NCBI GenBank assembly: GCA_035362335.1
Contig: DAOSDL010000020.1
Span: forward strand, 1 to 64,000
Length of the DNA stretch: 64,000 bases
Source: JAOSJT01 sp035362335
GTDB lineage: Bacteria; Bacteroidota; Ignavibacteria; SZUA-365
Reading direction: 5' to 3'
Shown: piece by piece, positions 1 to 8,709 of the stretch
Layout of the letters: each line of letters opens with the position of its first letter
How positions within the stretch are numbered: position 1 is the first letter of the stretch
Position numbers and translations under genes: made by a program
Notes under the pieces: model-generated
The model's input: the letters and a program-made list of their open reading frames with translations, nothing else
Told to the model about the DNA's origin: nothing
Database searches by the model: none

Positions 1-939
1 GATGGTCCCGGGGGTTTCGCGAAATGGACCACCCAAATACAGAAACCATCCGGCATTCCGGCCGCCAAGGCTGTCCTCCCACACGAATTGCAACAGGATA
101 TCCGTCGCCCGGTCGCCGTTGACGTCGCCGTAAGCATGGGCCACGCTGCATTCGGTCTTCTTCGCGTACGAAGGCGGGTCCAGATACAGGTCGGGGGCGT
201 GGCGGAAGGGATACGGACCCACGAAGAGACCGTAACTGAACATGCCCCCGGAATTCTCCGTCGTCTTCACCAGCAAATCGTTGTGACCGTCGCCGTTGAA
301 ATCCACGATGCTCACGCCATCGGGACGATCATTCGTTGCACCCCACAGAGATGTAGCTCCCGCAGCGGTATCGCCCTGCAGGAAGAGGTCGGGTTCGGCC
401 TCGTAATACCGTGGCGCACCCTTGTTCAGGAACACGCGCACTCCTCCAGGGTGAGGAGCTTTGCTTGGGTTGAGTGCCGTCACGATATCCATGCGCCCAT
501 CGCCGTTCACATCGCCGGCGCGGAGAGCGCTTCTTCCCCCCCGCAGGCCCAGGATCGGTTGCTGCGCAAGTGTGTCGGCGCCGAGCCATACGAAGGTGCT
601 GTCCGAGTACGTGCTGACGGCGAAATCATCGTAACCGTCGCCGTTGATATCCCCCAACGCCGCGAAACGCCAACCGAGCGAGCGGTGATCGCGGGGACGC
701 ACGGCTGCGATCATCCGGATCTCGTTGGACAACACCTCTGTCACCTTCCCGGTCACACCCCCGCTGCCTGGAACCGGCTGAGCGGGCAACAATCCGGGGT
801 GAACGGAATAAACAACCAGCAACAGCAAGAGCAGGGTGCCGCTATTCACCCGGCGACGTGTCAACCTCACCCGGGTAATGCAGCCTGAAGTCACCGCACG
901 ACGTGGTGCTCTTTGATAGTTCAGATCGGCTCCGTTCAT
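1..939 (-). CDS. Secreted FG-GAP repeat protein, C-terminus cut by window edge
   Basis: An open frame of 313 codons runs from the ATG at 939 off the left edge, so the C-terminus is missing. A GGAGGG ribosome site lies 6 nt upstream of the start. After a long basic N-terminus comes a leucine-rich signal segment ending near LLPAQ. The rest carries repeated FG-GAP/VCBS calcium-binding loops, such as GDINGDGYDDF, GDVNGDGRMDI, DFNGDGHNDL and GDVNGDRATDI, the pattern of integrin-like beta-propellers. It aligns well with the T9SS FG-GAP protein at 25329-26990, so the missing end may also be a sorting domain (inference). It lies 80 bp downstream of the T9SS protein gene on the same strand. Role beyond surface or extracellular display is unknown. 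Confidence 0.85.
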   Translation of the reverse strand, partial: MNGADLNYQRAPRRAVTSGCITRVRLTRRRVNSGTLLLLLLVVYSVHPGLLPAQPVPGSGGVTGKVTEVLSNEIRMIAAVRPRDHRSLGWRFAALGDINGDGYDDFAVSTYSDSTFVWLGADTLAQQPILGLRGGRSALRAGDVNGDGRMDIVTALNPSKAPHPGGVRVFLNKGAPRYYEAEPDLFLQGDTAAGATSLWGATNDRPDGVSIVDFNGDGHNDLLVKTTENSGGMFSYGLFVGPYPFRHAPDLYLDPPSYAKKTECSVAHAYGDVNGDRATDILLQFVWEDSLGGRNAGWFLYLGGPFRETPGTI

Positions 940-1019
940 GGGAATGCCCTCCGGTTATTACGATACAAAGCTGAAGCTACTTCACCTGGCCTTCCGAGCG
1001 CAAGGTAATCGGATCGTTG

Positions 1020-4000
1020 TCAGCGTGCAAGGATCATTTTTCCGGTTCTGATCCGCGAGCCCATTTCGACACGGTAGTAATATATTCCTTGTGCCCAGGA
1101 ATATGTGGGAATATCGATACTCTGCATGCCACCTTGTCGCACCACGTGTTGACCATCATACACCACACGTCCCAACGCGTCGTGGACTACAAGTTTGAGC
1201 GTGCCTTCACCCGGTGCGGTAAAGATGAACGTGGTCAAGTTGTTGAACGGATTCGGGAAATTCCGCAGGACATCAAAATCGGTTGGCAACTCCTGAAGGA
1301 AGTGCGCATTCGACGCTTTTGGAGTGGAGGCGCCGGACGCCCGGAGATTGGAGTACAAATACGGGAAATACTCGATGAAGTGACGGTAGGTGGAATCGCA
1401 CCAGAGTAACGCTCGCATGGAATCCAACACGGCTGGTGTTTTGTCAAAGCCGTAGTCCGCGTCCATGGCGTATATTTCGGCACGGTAGCGCAACGCCTGG
1501 AGACGCAATGAAGGGCGTGTTGCGAATGAGAACGCGTCGAGAACCCGAAGCGCGCTTTTGAAGTCGCGCTCACGTTTGAGCAGACCGACCAGGGACACCT
1601 TACTTTCCAGATCGCTCCGATTGTCCAGACTTGCGGTGATATGTTGCAGTAGTTCGCGGGTGACGACGGGTCCGCAGAAGGTCAGTGCGTTGAGTTCATG
1701 AAGCGGGGCATTGGCCAAGGCACCTGTGGACACGAGTTGCGCCACCCTCGATCTCGCCGCCGTCGTATCGCGATTGGCCAGCAGCGCAAGGATTTCGGCG
1801 GCATGATGTGTGCCCGGAGGAGACTGTGTTGCGGATTTGTGAAGAGCGGATTTCGAATAACTCCCACCGCTCCCACCTGCGAATGGGACAGGATTTGGAG
1901 GAGACAGAGGTGAAAGTGTGAAAACTCGGCCAGCGACTTTATAGTCTGGAACACTAGGGCAGTCACCAGCTCCCGAGACCCAGAAATTTTCAGCAGCGAG
2001 GATCCATGACGATGAATCTGTCCGCATATGCAGGGCGTAGGGGAGGCATCTGGATAATCCGATGCTGAACATATTCTCCCTTCCGTGAGTAACCCAATTG
2101 TCTCCTATCCAAACTGGATATCCGAGCATAATGACAGAGCCCTCTTCGGCTGTAGCGGTATAATTCTCCGTTACAATTTTATTGCGCCCGGCATTAGGTG
2201 CACTCGTCAGATAGGCGTATCCGCGCGCCCATATCCCTCTACTCCCGGAATTGAGGATTCTGACATGTTTCATCGTCACTGCCCCGCCCGTGCTTTGAAT
2301 GACGTAATTATTGATCGGCGTGTAATCGATGGAATCGGCCATGAGAGTGGAGGTGCCGTCCACGTTCATCAGATGTTCGTCATGATATGTTGACGTGGTA
2401 AAGTTGGAGGAAAATTCGCCCGAGCAATTCAGGATGTTCGGATCGCACTGGTACATCTCGCACCCCTCGTCCATTGTCGCCTTCGAGAACGGACCGATTC
2501 TTACACCGCCACTTCGGATATACGTCCCATGAAGGAACGCTTGCCCGAAGGACAGATCATTCCTTCCTCGTGTGATGACTCCGAGCCAGGTCTCGGAGCA
2601 GGGTTCCAATCTGGTGCCGAGAGCAGTTTCGAATATGCCTTCCGAAATAATCCCCGCATGTTCACCGAAGTATAGTTGCTGCGATGCCTCCGTGTGCAAC
2701 TCCGCATCTTTCCAGATGTAGATGTTTGAGCCGATGCAGCTCTCGAAAGTGCTTGTGTATCCTTCCATCTTTTCAAGCTTCAGCAATGTGGCTTCGCCCG
2801 CCGCGAGGTACAGACTCAATCCGAGATTGTCGAATGCGGTGTCGGTGGAGATCGTTGGCTTGACAATGTGAATTTCGCCATTACGAAGATCCGTCACCTT
2901 CCACTGTGTCATATAGCCTTCAGGCGCGAGCTGAATTCTCACGTTCCTATGCCCGAATTTGTGTGCATTGACATTGACAACGAAGACGTATGGGTGATTT
3001 CCGTTATCGCGAAAATCAGCCGTTTCTATCAACGTGCGATCTCGACAGTCGATGGTATCCCCTCGCCACGTATGAACCGTGGTAACAAAGTCTGATTGCC
3101 CTTGCTCTCCTACCTCCATTCTCGGGTAGTTGTACCAGGACCTGCTTTTCTTCCAGGTCAGGGTACGCATCAAGTCCCCCATTGGCTGCAAAAATGTAGC
3201 GATAAGGTTACGCGTCGAATCCCACTTGTTCTCCCCGTGCATATCCAACGTCCGTGGGAAATTATAGGATTGAATGAATCCTACAGAACCGAACGGTTGA
3301 GGGTGCTGCCCACTCGAATCCTGCGTATACAACAACCAGTTTCTCGGAAAAAGACCTATTTCACCAAATGATGGGTTCGCCGTCCATGGATTAGTACCGT
3401 GCGTGTTGTACTGATAGAACATCAGTCCATGCGCCCCATGTTCGAGAGCGATATTGCACAGCAGCCGGAGTTCCGCCGCGTTGGGTTCTCTCAAGGTATC
3501 CGAATCCCACCCGGAGATAAAATTGCTGGTGTGGTTCTGGATGAACGGTATCCATGGCGTACTCACATCATAGTCCTGCCTTGTTCGGGCGTAACGGCGA
3601 TAGTACATAATGTTCTTCCACAATCTCCGACGGCAACGGTCATTTCCGTTAATGATATCGCCCGCGAGCGTGTATTCGTTGTATTCGTTCTCCGACACAT
3701 CCTGGTTCCATCGTGGGTACTCCCTGTCGTACACATACGCGTAGTATCCCGACGCGATGTTTTTGTGAAACTCCGCGAGTCCATGGAGATCGTTCGTGCT
3801 GATTTCCGCGCCCTTCGCGGAGTACCCCATGCATTGTGAACTCCCGTCCGAGGCGTCCGTTGCGTTGCGCATCAATCTGGAGAGATACTTTGTCGAGCGC
3901 CAGTAACCCGCGTACGGATCCTGCTCCGGCATGGTCAGAAGCGCGACATGCTCCAGTCTCGACCCGTCCACATCGCGCGTCATGAGATCTATCGACTTCC

Positions 4001-5216
4001 TGATTCTCAGTGGATGGTCGAGGTTGACGTACGCGGTGGGCAGATCCTGTCGATTACCGAACAGGTTGTACGCGTGCGCGGTGGACATGCAAACCGCGTC
4101 GATGTAGAATTGATGCGTGGTCAGCGCCATCACTCGAATATCGAACTCCCCAAGCAAATTATGCTCCGTGAGATCAGCGTACGCCAGACGGGTTGTCATG
4201 GTGGACGACAGCGTGGTCCACCGCGCGCCGAGTTGTGTAACCGGCTCCAAGGTGACGACCTCCTCGGTTCCTCCAGCGTACTCGCTGAGATTCAGCCCGA
4301 CATGACCGAGATGCAATTCGAACGGCCCCGACCGGAGTTGCCCCTGCTCGTAGAAATCGCTTCCGAGGATGGGAAATTCCACAAACGTCGTACTGTGATC
4401 GGGATCGCCGATATCGGCGACGAATGCTCCCTCGACACGAATCCGCAGCACCTCGGTCGCGTTGTTCTGGGGGAGGTTCCAGAGCAAGGGATCGGCGCTC
4501 AGGATCACGGACACGTGGTACATGCCGGAGGCGTTGTTTATCGCATTGTTGAGTATTCTGGAATCAAAGGCCGACAATTCCCGCTTTCGCTGGAACTCGA
4601 GACCGGAGAACTCGCATACACCCTTCACGAGGACGCAGTTGTTCGTTTGCGAATTATCCTCGATGGTTTTGGAAAGCTCTAGTTCAGCGATCGGATAGTC
4701 ATCGAACGATGGGAAACGTTTGTTTTCGTAATCATCGGGATCGTTCCCGGACCTCGTTCTGAAATCATAGACCGACTCCGGATGAAACATCAATCGATCA
4801 AGTTTCCCGAAGTCATCGAGGCGCCAGGAGAAGAGGCAGAGATCCATTGCCGGCGCATCCCCAGCGATCATGCTCCGATTAATATTACGTACCACCTGGC
4901 GATCCTCGTCCGGCGACGCGGTGATGCTGTCGATATCATCGACGTGGATGGCGACAAGGTTCAAGCCGAGTTCCCGCGCCCGCTCCAGGTGATACTGTGA
5001 TAGATGGTGAGGAGTCAAACCAGTCAATGTTCTCTGCACATAGTTGGTATCTCGGTACGGGGTATAATATTGCACTTCCCCGGGATTAGGGCACCAAGGT
5101 TCGGACTGATCGCCGCCGACCCAGAATGCGCCGATATAAAAGCGCGATGGGAATTGGGCGCACGCGAGCGTAGGAAGGACACATAGAAACAATGCGATAT
5201 TCAGGATCGACTTCAT
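1020..5216 (-). CDS. Large secreted T9SS protein: glycoside-hydrolase-like region, beta-helix, sorting domain
   Basis: 1398 aa. The ATG at 5216 follows a GGAGGAG site by 2 nt; a GTG 15 nt further upstream overlaps that site and is unlikely. Signal peptide MKSILNIALFLCVLPTLACA. Residues ~25-830 look like an alpha/beta barrel followed by a beta-sandwich, as in extracellular glycoside hydrolases (fold inferred from the repeated aromatic/acidic strand-end pattern; no family assigned). Residues ~840-1130 read like a right-handed parallel beta-helix. The last ~80 residues form a typical T9SS type A sorting domain starting NFPNPFN and ending GKMILAR. The gene is visibly less GC-rich than its neighbours, which fits a fast-evolving or acquired surface gene. 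Substrate unknown. Confidence 0.8.
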   Translation of the reverse strand: MKSILNIALFLCVLPTLACAQFPSRFYIGAFWVGGDQSEPWCPNPGEVQYYTPYRDTNYVQRTLTGLTPHHLSQYHLERARELGLNLVAIHVDDIDSITASPDEDRQVVRNINRSMIAGDAPAMDLCLFSWRLDDFGKLDRLMFHPESVYDFRTRSGNDPDDYENKRFPSFDDYPIAELELSKTIEDNSQTNNCVLVKGVCEFSGLEFQRKRELSAFDSRILNNAINNASGMYHVSVILSADPLLWNLPQNNATEVLRIRVEGAFVADIGDPDHSTTFVEFPILGSDFYEQGQLRSGPFELHLGHVGLNLSEYAGGTEEVVTLEPVTQLGARWTTLSSTMTTRLAYADLTEHNLLGEFDIRVMALTTHQFYIDAVCMSTAHAYNLFGNRQDLPTAYVNLDHPLRIRKSIDLMTRDVDGSRLEHVALLTMPEQDPYAGYWRSTKYLSRLMRNATDASDGSSQCMGYSAKGAEISTNDLHGLAEFHKNIASGYYAYVYDREYPRWNQDVSENEYNEYTLAGDIINGNDRCRRRLWKNIMYYRRYARTRQDYDVSTPWIPFIQNHTSNFISGWDSDTLREPNAAELRLLCNIALEHGAHGLMFYQYNTHGTNPWTANPSFGEIGLFPRNWLLYTQDSSGQHPQPFGSVGFIQSYNFPRTLDMHGENKWDSTRNLIATFLQPMGDLMRTLTWKKSRSWYNYPRMEVGEQGQSDFVTTVHTWRGDTIDCRDRTLIETADFRDNGNHPYVFVVNVNAHKFGHRNVRIQLAPEGYMTQWKVTDLRNGEIHIVKPTISTDTAFDNLGLSLYLAAGEATLLKLEKMEGYTSTFESCIGSNIYIWKDAELHTEASQQLYFGEHAGIISEGIFETALGTRLEPCSETWLGVITRGRNDLSFGQAFLHGTYIRSGGVRIGPFSKATMDEGCEMYQCDPNILNCSGEFSSNFTTSTYHDEHLMNVDGTSTLMADSIDYTPINNYVIQSTGGAVTMKHVRILNSGSRGIWARGYAYLTSAPNAGRNKIVTENYTATAEEGSVIMLGYPVWIGDNWVTHGRENMFSIGLSRCLPYALHMRTDSSSWILAAENFWVSGAGDCPSVPDYKVAGRVFTLSPLSPPNPVPFAGGSGGSYSKSALHKSATQSPPGTHHAAEILALLANRDTTAARSRVAQLVSTGALANAPLHELNALTFCGPVVTRELLQHITASLDNRSDLESKVSLVGLLKRERDFKSALRVLDAFSFATRPSLRLQALRYRAEIYAMDADYGFDKTPAVLDSMRALLWCDSTYRHFIEYFPYLYSNLRASGASTPKASNAHFLQELPTDFDVLRNFPNPFNNLTTFIFTAPGEGTLKLVVHDALGRVVYDGQHVVRQGGMQSIDIPTYSWAQGIYYYRVEMGSRIRTGKMILAR

Positions 5217-5729
5217 AACTCCTCCGATCACACTATTTTGTATATCAGGACGACAATATTATTCTCTTCCCCATACATAAAGAATCCATTTCATCTTCAT
5301 ATATGGCTGCGACGATGTGCGATTCGTATCCGATCTACCAACACGCACGAACAGGCGATACTATGGATTACCCTTGGCTACTCGAGAGACAGCACGTCGT
5401 GAGCACGCAAATGTCAGGACTCATGCGAACGAACGGCGCACCCTTTGCCTTCAATGGCGATAACGACCTCATTATCCGTTGGAAACACACGCCAAGATAA
5501 TCGGTGCGCAATCGAAAGTCAATAGCCTGATCAAGTTTATTTTGTCCTTTGTTAATTTTTGTCTTTTATACGTATGGCTTCCTTTTACCTGGCGTGCACA
5601 GGATCTCATCGACAACATTGTGTCGTATCTGATCGTTGCGCATAGTGTCTCCATGGGTGCCGGGACATCGGGCAGGCCTGAGGCTGCCGTGTTCGGTGCC
5701 CCGCAATTCTCCCCTGATAATGCCGGGAT
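5217..5729. other. Gene-free, AT-richer intergenic stretch
   Basis: No convincing gene. Short open frames on both strands lack ribosome sites, show no recognisable domain and overlap each other. The part next to 5216 is AT-rich and should hold the promoter of the minus-strand T9SS gene, but I see no clear -35/-10 pair. Confidence 0.5.
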
Positions 5730-5760
5730 AAAAAAAAGGACGCGGGTTGTGCCGCGTCCT
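5730..5760 (-). terminator. Rho-independent terminator after the TolB-like gene
   Basis: A perfect 9-bp stem (5737-5745 with 5752-5760) and a 6-nt loop are followed, on the minus strand, by eight T residues. It lies 22 bp beyond the stop codon of the TolB-like lipoprotein gene and closes the sigma-factor operon. Confidence 0.9.
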
Positions 5761-5782
5761 CGTTCCATTCGAATGAAAAAAA

Positions 5783-6868
5783 TCAGGGATCGATCCAATC
5801 CGCCACGAACACGTTCGTATCGCCTTCCTTGCGATTATTGCGATTGGAGCAAAACACCAGCTTCTTTCCATCGGCGGTGAACATCGGGAAACCATCGAAG
5901 CCCGGGAAATTCGTCACGCGCTGCAAACCGCTGCCATCCACATTGATGATGTAGAGATCGAAGTTGCGCGGATCGGCGGCGTCCATGTTCGAGCTGAAAA
6001 TGATGCGCTTGCCGTCGGGATGCATGTACGGCGCGAAATTGGCCTTGCCGTTATTCGTGATCTGCCGCTTGTTCTTGCCGTCGGCGTCCATCACGAAAAT
6101 TTCCATCGCACCGGGGCGCACCAGATGCTCGTTCACCAACTCGTCGTACGCGGCGAGTTCCTCCTTGCTCGACGGTCTGCTCGCGCGAAACACGATGCGC
6201 TCGCCGTCGGGCGAGAAAAACGCACCGCCGTCGTAGCCCTTGGTGAATGTCAGGCGACGCACATTGCTGCCATCGATGTTCATCGTGTACAGCTCCGGAT
6301 CGCCGTCGCGCGTGGAGGTGAAGACGATCTTGTCGCCCTTGGGAGACACCGTCGCCTCCGCGTCGTAGCCGGGTGAGGCGCTGAGCAACGTCAGCTCGCT
6401 GCCGTCCTTGCGGATGCTGTAGATGTCGAATTCCGGATAGAGCTTCCACACATATCCCTTGCTGCGATCGGGCGAGGGCAGGCAACCGGGGTCGTGCGCT
6501 TCGGTGCTGCTGAAGATCAGATGCTCGCCATCCGGCAGCCAGTACGAGCAGGTGGTGCGGCCCTTGCCCGAACTAAGCATGCGCTGCTCCTTGCCATCGA
6601 TGGTCATGGTGAAAATCTGATCGCATTCCATATCGTCGCGTTTCGTCTGGAATGTGAGCATCGCTTCGTCGAAGGAAAGGTAGGCCTCGGCATTTTCTCC
6701 GTCGAAAGTCAACTGCCGGAGATTGGCGATGTATTGTTCGCCCTCGTACACGCGGGCGCTGCCGCTGTCGGCCGCCGCGCTGCTCTCGCTTTTCTTCGCG
6801 GACTGTTGCGTGCATGCGGAAAGCGAAAGAATGGCGACAAGCATAGCGAAAAGGAATCCATGCCTCAT
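5783..6868 (-). CDS. TolB-like PD40 beta-propeller lipoprotein
   Basis: 361 aa. The ATG at 6868 is preceded by GAGGA and gives a lipoprotein signal, MRHGFLFAMLVAILSLSAC, with lipobox LSAC. The body holds repeated PD40/WD40-like blades: LSFDEAMLTFQTKRD, VSPKGDKIVFTSTRDGDPEL, FSPDGERIVFRASR, MHPDGKRIIFSSNM and FTADGKKLVFCSNR. This is the TolB-type propeller common in Bacteroidota envelope proteins. It probably sits on the periplasmic side of the outer or inner membrane and acts as a binding scaffold; no Tol-Pal genes are nearby. It is the last gene of the minus-strand cluster, 32 bp after the universal stress protein. A longer frame reaches 6925 but would destroy the signal peptide. Confidence 0.85.
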   Translation of the reverse strand: MRHGFLFAMLVAILSLSACTQQSAKKSESSAAADSGSARVYEGEQYIANLRQLTFDGENAEAYLSFDEAMLTFQTKRDDMECDQIFTMTIDGKEQRMLSSGKGRTTCSYWLPDGEHLIFSSTEAHDPGCLPSPDRSKGYVWKLYPEFDIYSIRKDGSELTLLSASPGYDAEATVSPKGDKIVFTSTRDGDPELYTMNIDGSNVRRLTFTKGYDGGAFFSPDGERIVFRASRPSSKEELAAYDELVNEHLVRPGAMEIFVMDADGKNKRQITNNGKANFAPYMHPDGKRIIFSSNMDAADPRNFDLYIINVDGSGLQRVTNFPGFDGFPMFTADGKKLVFCSNRNNRKEGDTNVFVADWIDP

Positions 6869-6900
6869 GGGATTTCGTCCTCTATGTGAAGGAAAAAAAA

Positions 6901-7353
6901 TCAGGATTGCGCTGTGGCCCTGCACGTCAACACCGGGCAGGAGGCGGTACGCACGATGCGTTGCGTGATCGATCCGATGAAAATGTGTTCCAGCCCCGTG
7001 CGGGCGTTGGTGGCGATCACAATGAGATCCGCAGCGATTTCGTTGGAATACTCGAGAATGCTCTCCGCCGTGTCTCCCTTGCGCGCGACGGTGACGATGG
7101 GCACATCGGCGCCGAGGCCGTCGAGCAAGGCGTCGAAGCGCTCGTGAATTTCCTTGAGCATGATGCGCTCCACCGCCTCGGGCGTGAGGTCCAGCGTGCG
7201 CACCGAGAGAATGCTGAACGCATCCTGATACACGTGCAGCACGTGCAGCGTGGAATGCATACGCCGCGCCACGTTAAGGGCGGTGCGCAGCGCGAGCTGC
7301 GAGGCGTCGGAGAAATCCACGGGAACGACGATGGTGCCTATCGTTTCAAGCAT
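6901..7353 (-). CDS. Universal stress protein (UspA family), nucleotide motif altered
   Basis: 150 aa, the usual single-domain length. The N-terminal strand IGTIVVPVDFSDAS with the conserved Asp, and the C-terminal block RTGLEHIFIGSITQRIVRTA followed by SCPVL, identify the family. In ATP-binding Usps the loop reads G-x2-G-x9-G-S/T. Here the GS is present, but both upstream glycines are replaced by alanine (IATNARTG), so canonical ATP binding is doubtful. The start lies only 10 bp after the stop of the small anti-sigma-like gene, so it is probably co-transcribed with the ECF sigma factor. Likely a cytosolic stress-response protein. Confidence 0.88.
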   Translation of the reverse strand: MLETIGTIVVPVDFSDASQLALRTALNVARRMHSTLHVLHVYQDAFSILSVRTLDLTPEAVERIMLKEIHERFDALLDGLGADVPIVTVARKGDTAESILEYSNEIAADLIVIATNARTGLEHIFIGSITQRIVRTASCPVLTCRATAQS

Positions 7354-7363
7354 GGCCGTGTTC

Positions 7364-7645
7364 TCAGAGAGTTGCCTGGCGTGATTTATAGACGTGGTAG
7401 AGAATGGAGCGGATGGATTCCGAAGTGGAATCCGGGCACTTCACGACCTTGCTGTGCTTGAGCAGACAGAGCTTGGTGGCGAGGTGCAGTTGATACTCGC
7501 CCAGCAATTCGGGACGCTCATGCACCACATGCTGCAGAAAATTGACCTGCTCCTCGGTCAACCCCGCGGCATCCTTGTCCGCGAGCGCACTGATATACTC
7601 GTGCAACTCGGCGTCGGTCATGGATCGAAAATGGCTTGTATTCAT
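7364..7645 (-). CDS. Small anti-sigma-factor-like protein, zinc ligands lost
   Basis: 93 aa from the ATG at 7645, which has CGGAG just upstream; an alternative ATG at 7666 lacks a ribosome site. The sequence is helical. Its middle and end (LATKLCLLKHSKVVKCPDST then SESIRSILYHV) resemble the tail of zinc-binding anti-sigma factors, but the usual H-x3-C-x2-C ligands are absent. Its place 51 bp behind an ECF sigma factor supports a role as that factor's partner or antagonist; this is inference from position and weak similarity. It could also be an unrelated small cytosolic protein. Confidence 0.6.
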   Translation of the reverse strand: MNTSHFRSMTDAELHEYISALADKDAAGLTEEQVNFLQHVVHERPELLGEYQLHLATKLCLLKHSKVVKCPDSTSESIRSILYHVYKSRQATL

Positions 7646-7696
7646 GATCTCCGTGTGGTCATGCATGGTGAAACAGAATCGATGCGCGGGCCGGTG

Positions 7697-8380
7697 TTAT
7701 AACGCCTCGGCGTCGTCTAAATCGGAAATCGACGTCTTTTTTCTTGAACGGTCGCGATCCTCGTAACCGCGGTCCATCGCATAGTCCAGTAGTTTGGCGC
7801 GAAGCATTTTCCTGCCGCGATGGAGGCGCGAACGCACCGTGCCGATGGGGCACTCGACGAAATCCGCGATTTCTTCGTAGGTGAAGCCCTCGATATCGCA
7901 GAGAATGACCACAGTGCGGAATTCCTCGGGCAGCGATTCGAGAGCACTCGACACATCGTCGTCGAGAATGTTCGAGAAAATCTTCTGTTCGAGGTCGTTC
8001 GGATCGGTGGATTCCGCGCGAATCGAATGGTAAAACTCCTCCACGTCGTTGTAATCGACTTTATCCGGCTCTTTCGAACTGCGCCGGTACATATTGATGA
8101 AGGAATTCTTCATGATGCGAAACAGCCAGGCCTTGCAGTTCGTTCCTTGCTCGAACTTGTCGAAAAAGCGGTAGGCCTTCAGATAGGTTTCCTGCAGCAG
8201 GTCGTCGGCTTCATCGGCGTCGGTGGTCAAGCGCAGTGCGAAGTTGTACAGCGCGTCCATGTGGGGCAGCGCCTCGCGCTCGAAATCCAGATGGCGTTTT
8301 TTCAGCGATTCAGGAGTCTCGATGGGCAGGGGCTCGTCAGGGGACACATCCTCCTGTATTTCAGGATCGAGGACAGTCAT
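7697..8380 (-). CDS. ECF-type RNA polymerase sigma factor (RpoE/SigH-like)
   Basis: 227 aa. Region 2 lies at ~45-115 (DALYNFALRLTTDADEADDL, then LQETYLKAYRFF and WLFRIMKNSFINMYRR). Region 4 lies at ~140-200 (ALESLPEEFRTVVILCDIEG, then TYEEIADF and PIGTVRSRLHRGRKMLR, a helix-turn-helix for the -35 element). Both domains are complete, so it should be functional. An acidic N-terminal tail of ~30 residues and a basic/acidic C-terminal tail of ~25 extend the core. It heads the minus-strand cluster of anti-sigma-like protein, Usp and TolB-like lipoprotein, consistent with an envelope or oxidative stress regulon. GGAG sits 4 nt before the ATG. Confidence 0.93.
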   Translation of the reverse strand: MTVLDPEIQEDVSPDEPLPIETPESLKKRHLDFEREALPHMDALYNFALRLTTDADEADDLLQETYLKAYRFFDKFEQGTNCKAWLFRIMKNSFINMYRRSSKEPDKVDYNDVEEFYHSIRAESTDPNDLEQKIFSNILDDDVSSALESLPEEFRTVVILCDIEGFTYEEIADFVECPIGTVRSRLHRGRKMLRAKLLDYAMDRGYEDRDRSRKKTSISDLDDAEAL

Positions 8381-8709
8381 AATGCTCCGTCAATTTCAGC
8401 GGTTTGTCAAAGTGGAAATATATCATTCCTGCCGCGCGGGAACAATGTGGAAATGCGTCGCCCGACCAGTGGCGGCATCGCAGCGCTTCGAGGTCGGTGC
8501 TCCGCGTCCGCCCTGCCACGCTGCGATTGCGGTACGCGTCGCGGCGGGTCCGGCAGGAATCTCTGGCGGGAAGAGCGCAATCCACCGCGAAATGTGCACG
8601 AAGGATGCTTGGAATTCGTGAGCATTTCGCTATATTCTCAATTAAGATACAATAAATCTGCTTTGCTCGCATGCACATAGCTCCCGATTCATAACGCGAC
8701 GTACCTCCC
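8381..8709. other. Divergent intergenic region between sigma factor and zinc-ribbon genes
   Basis: No gene seen. Expected to carry the promoters for both directions; one candidate plus-strand promoter is listed separately. The 70 bp next to 8709 are AT-rich. Confidence 0.5.
8609..8636 (+). promoter_or_regulatory. Candidate sigma-70-type promoter for the zinc-ribbon gene
   Basis: TTGGAA (8609-8614) and TATATT (8631-8636) are spaced by 16 bp, about 75 bp before the start at 8710. TATATT also occurs in the better greA promoter of this window. A second AT-rich hexamer, TACAAT, lies at 8648-8653 without a good -35. Confidence 0.35.

Noticed and set aside
5303..5880. Small genes in the gap before the T9SS gene
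   Set aside because: Several overlapping short frames on both strands, none with a ribosome site or domain; part of them crosses the terminator at 5730-5760.
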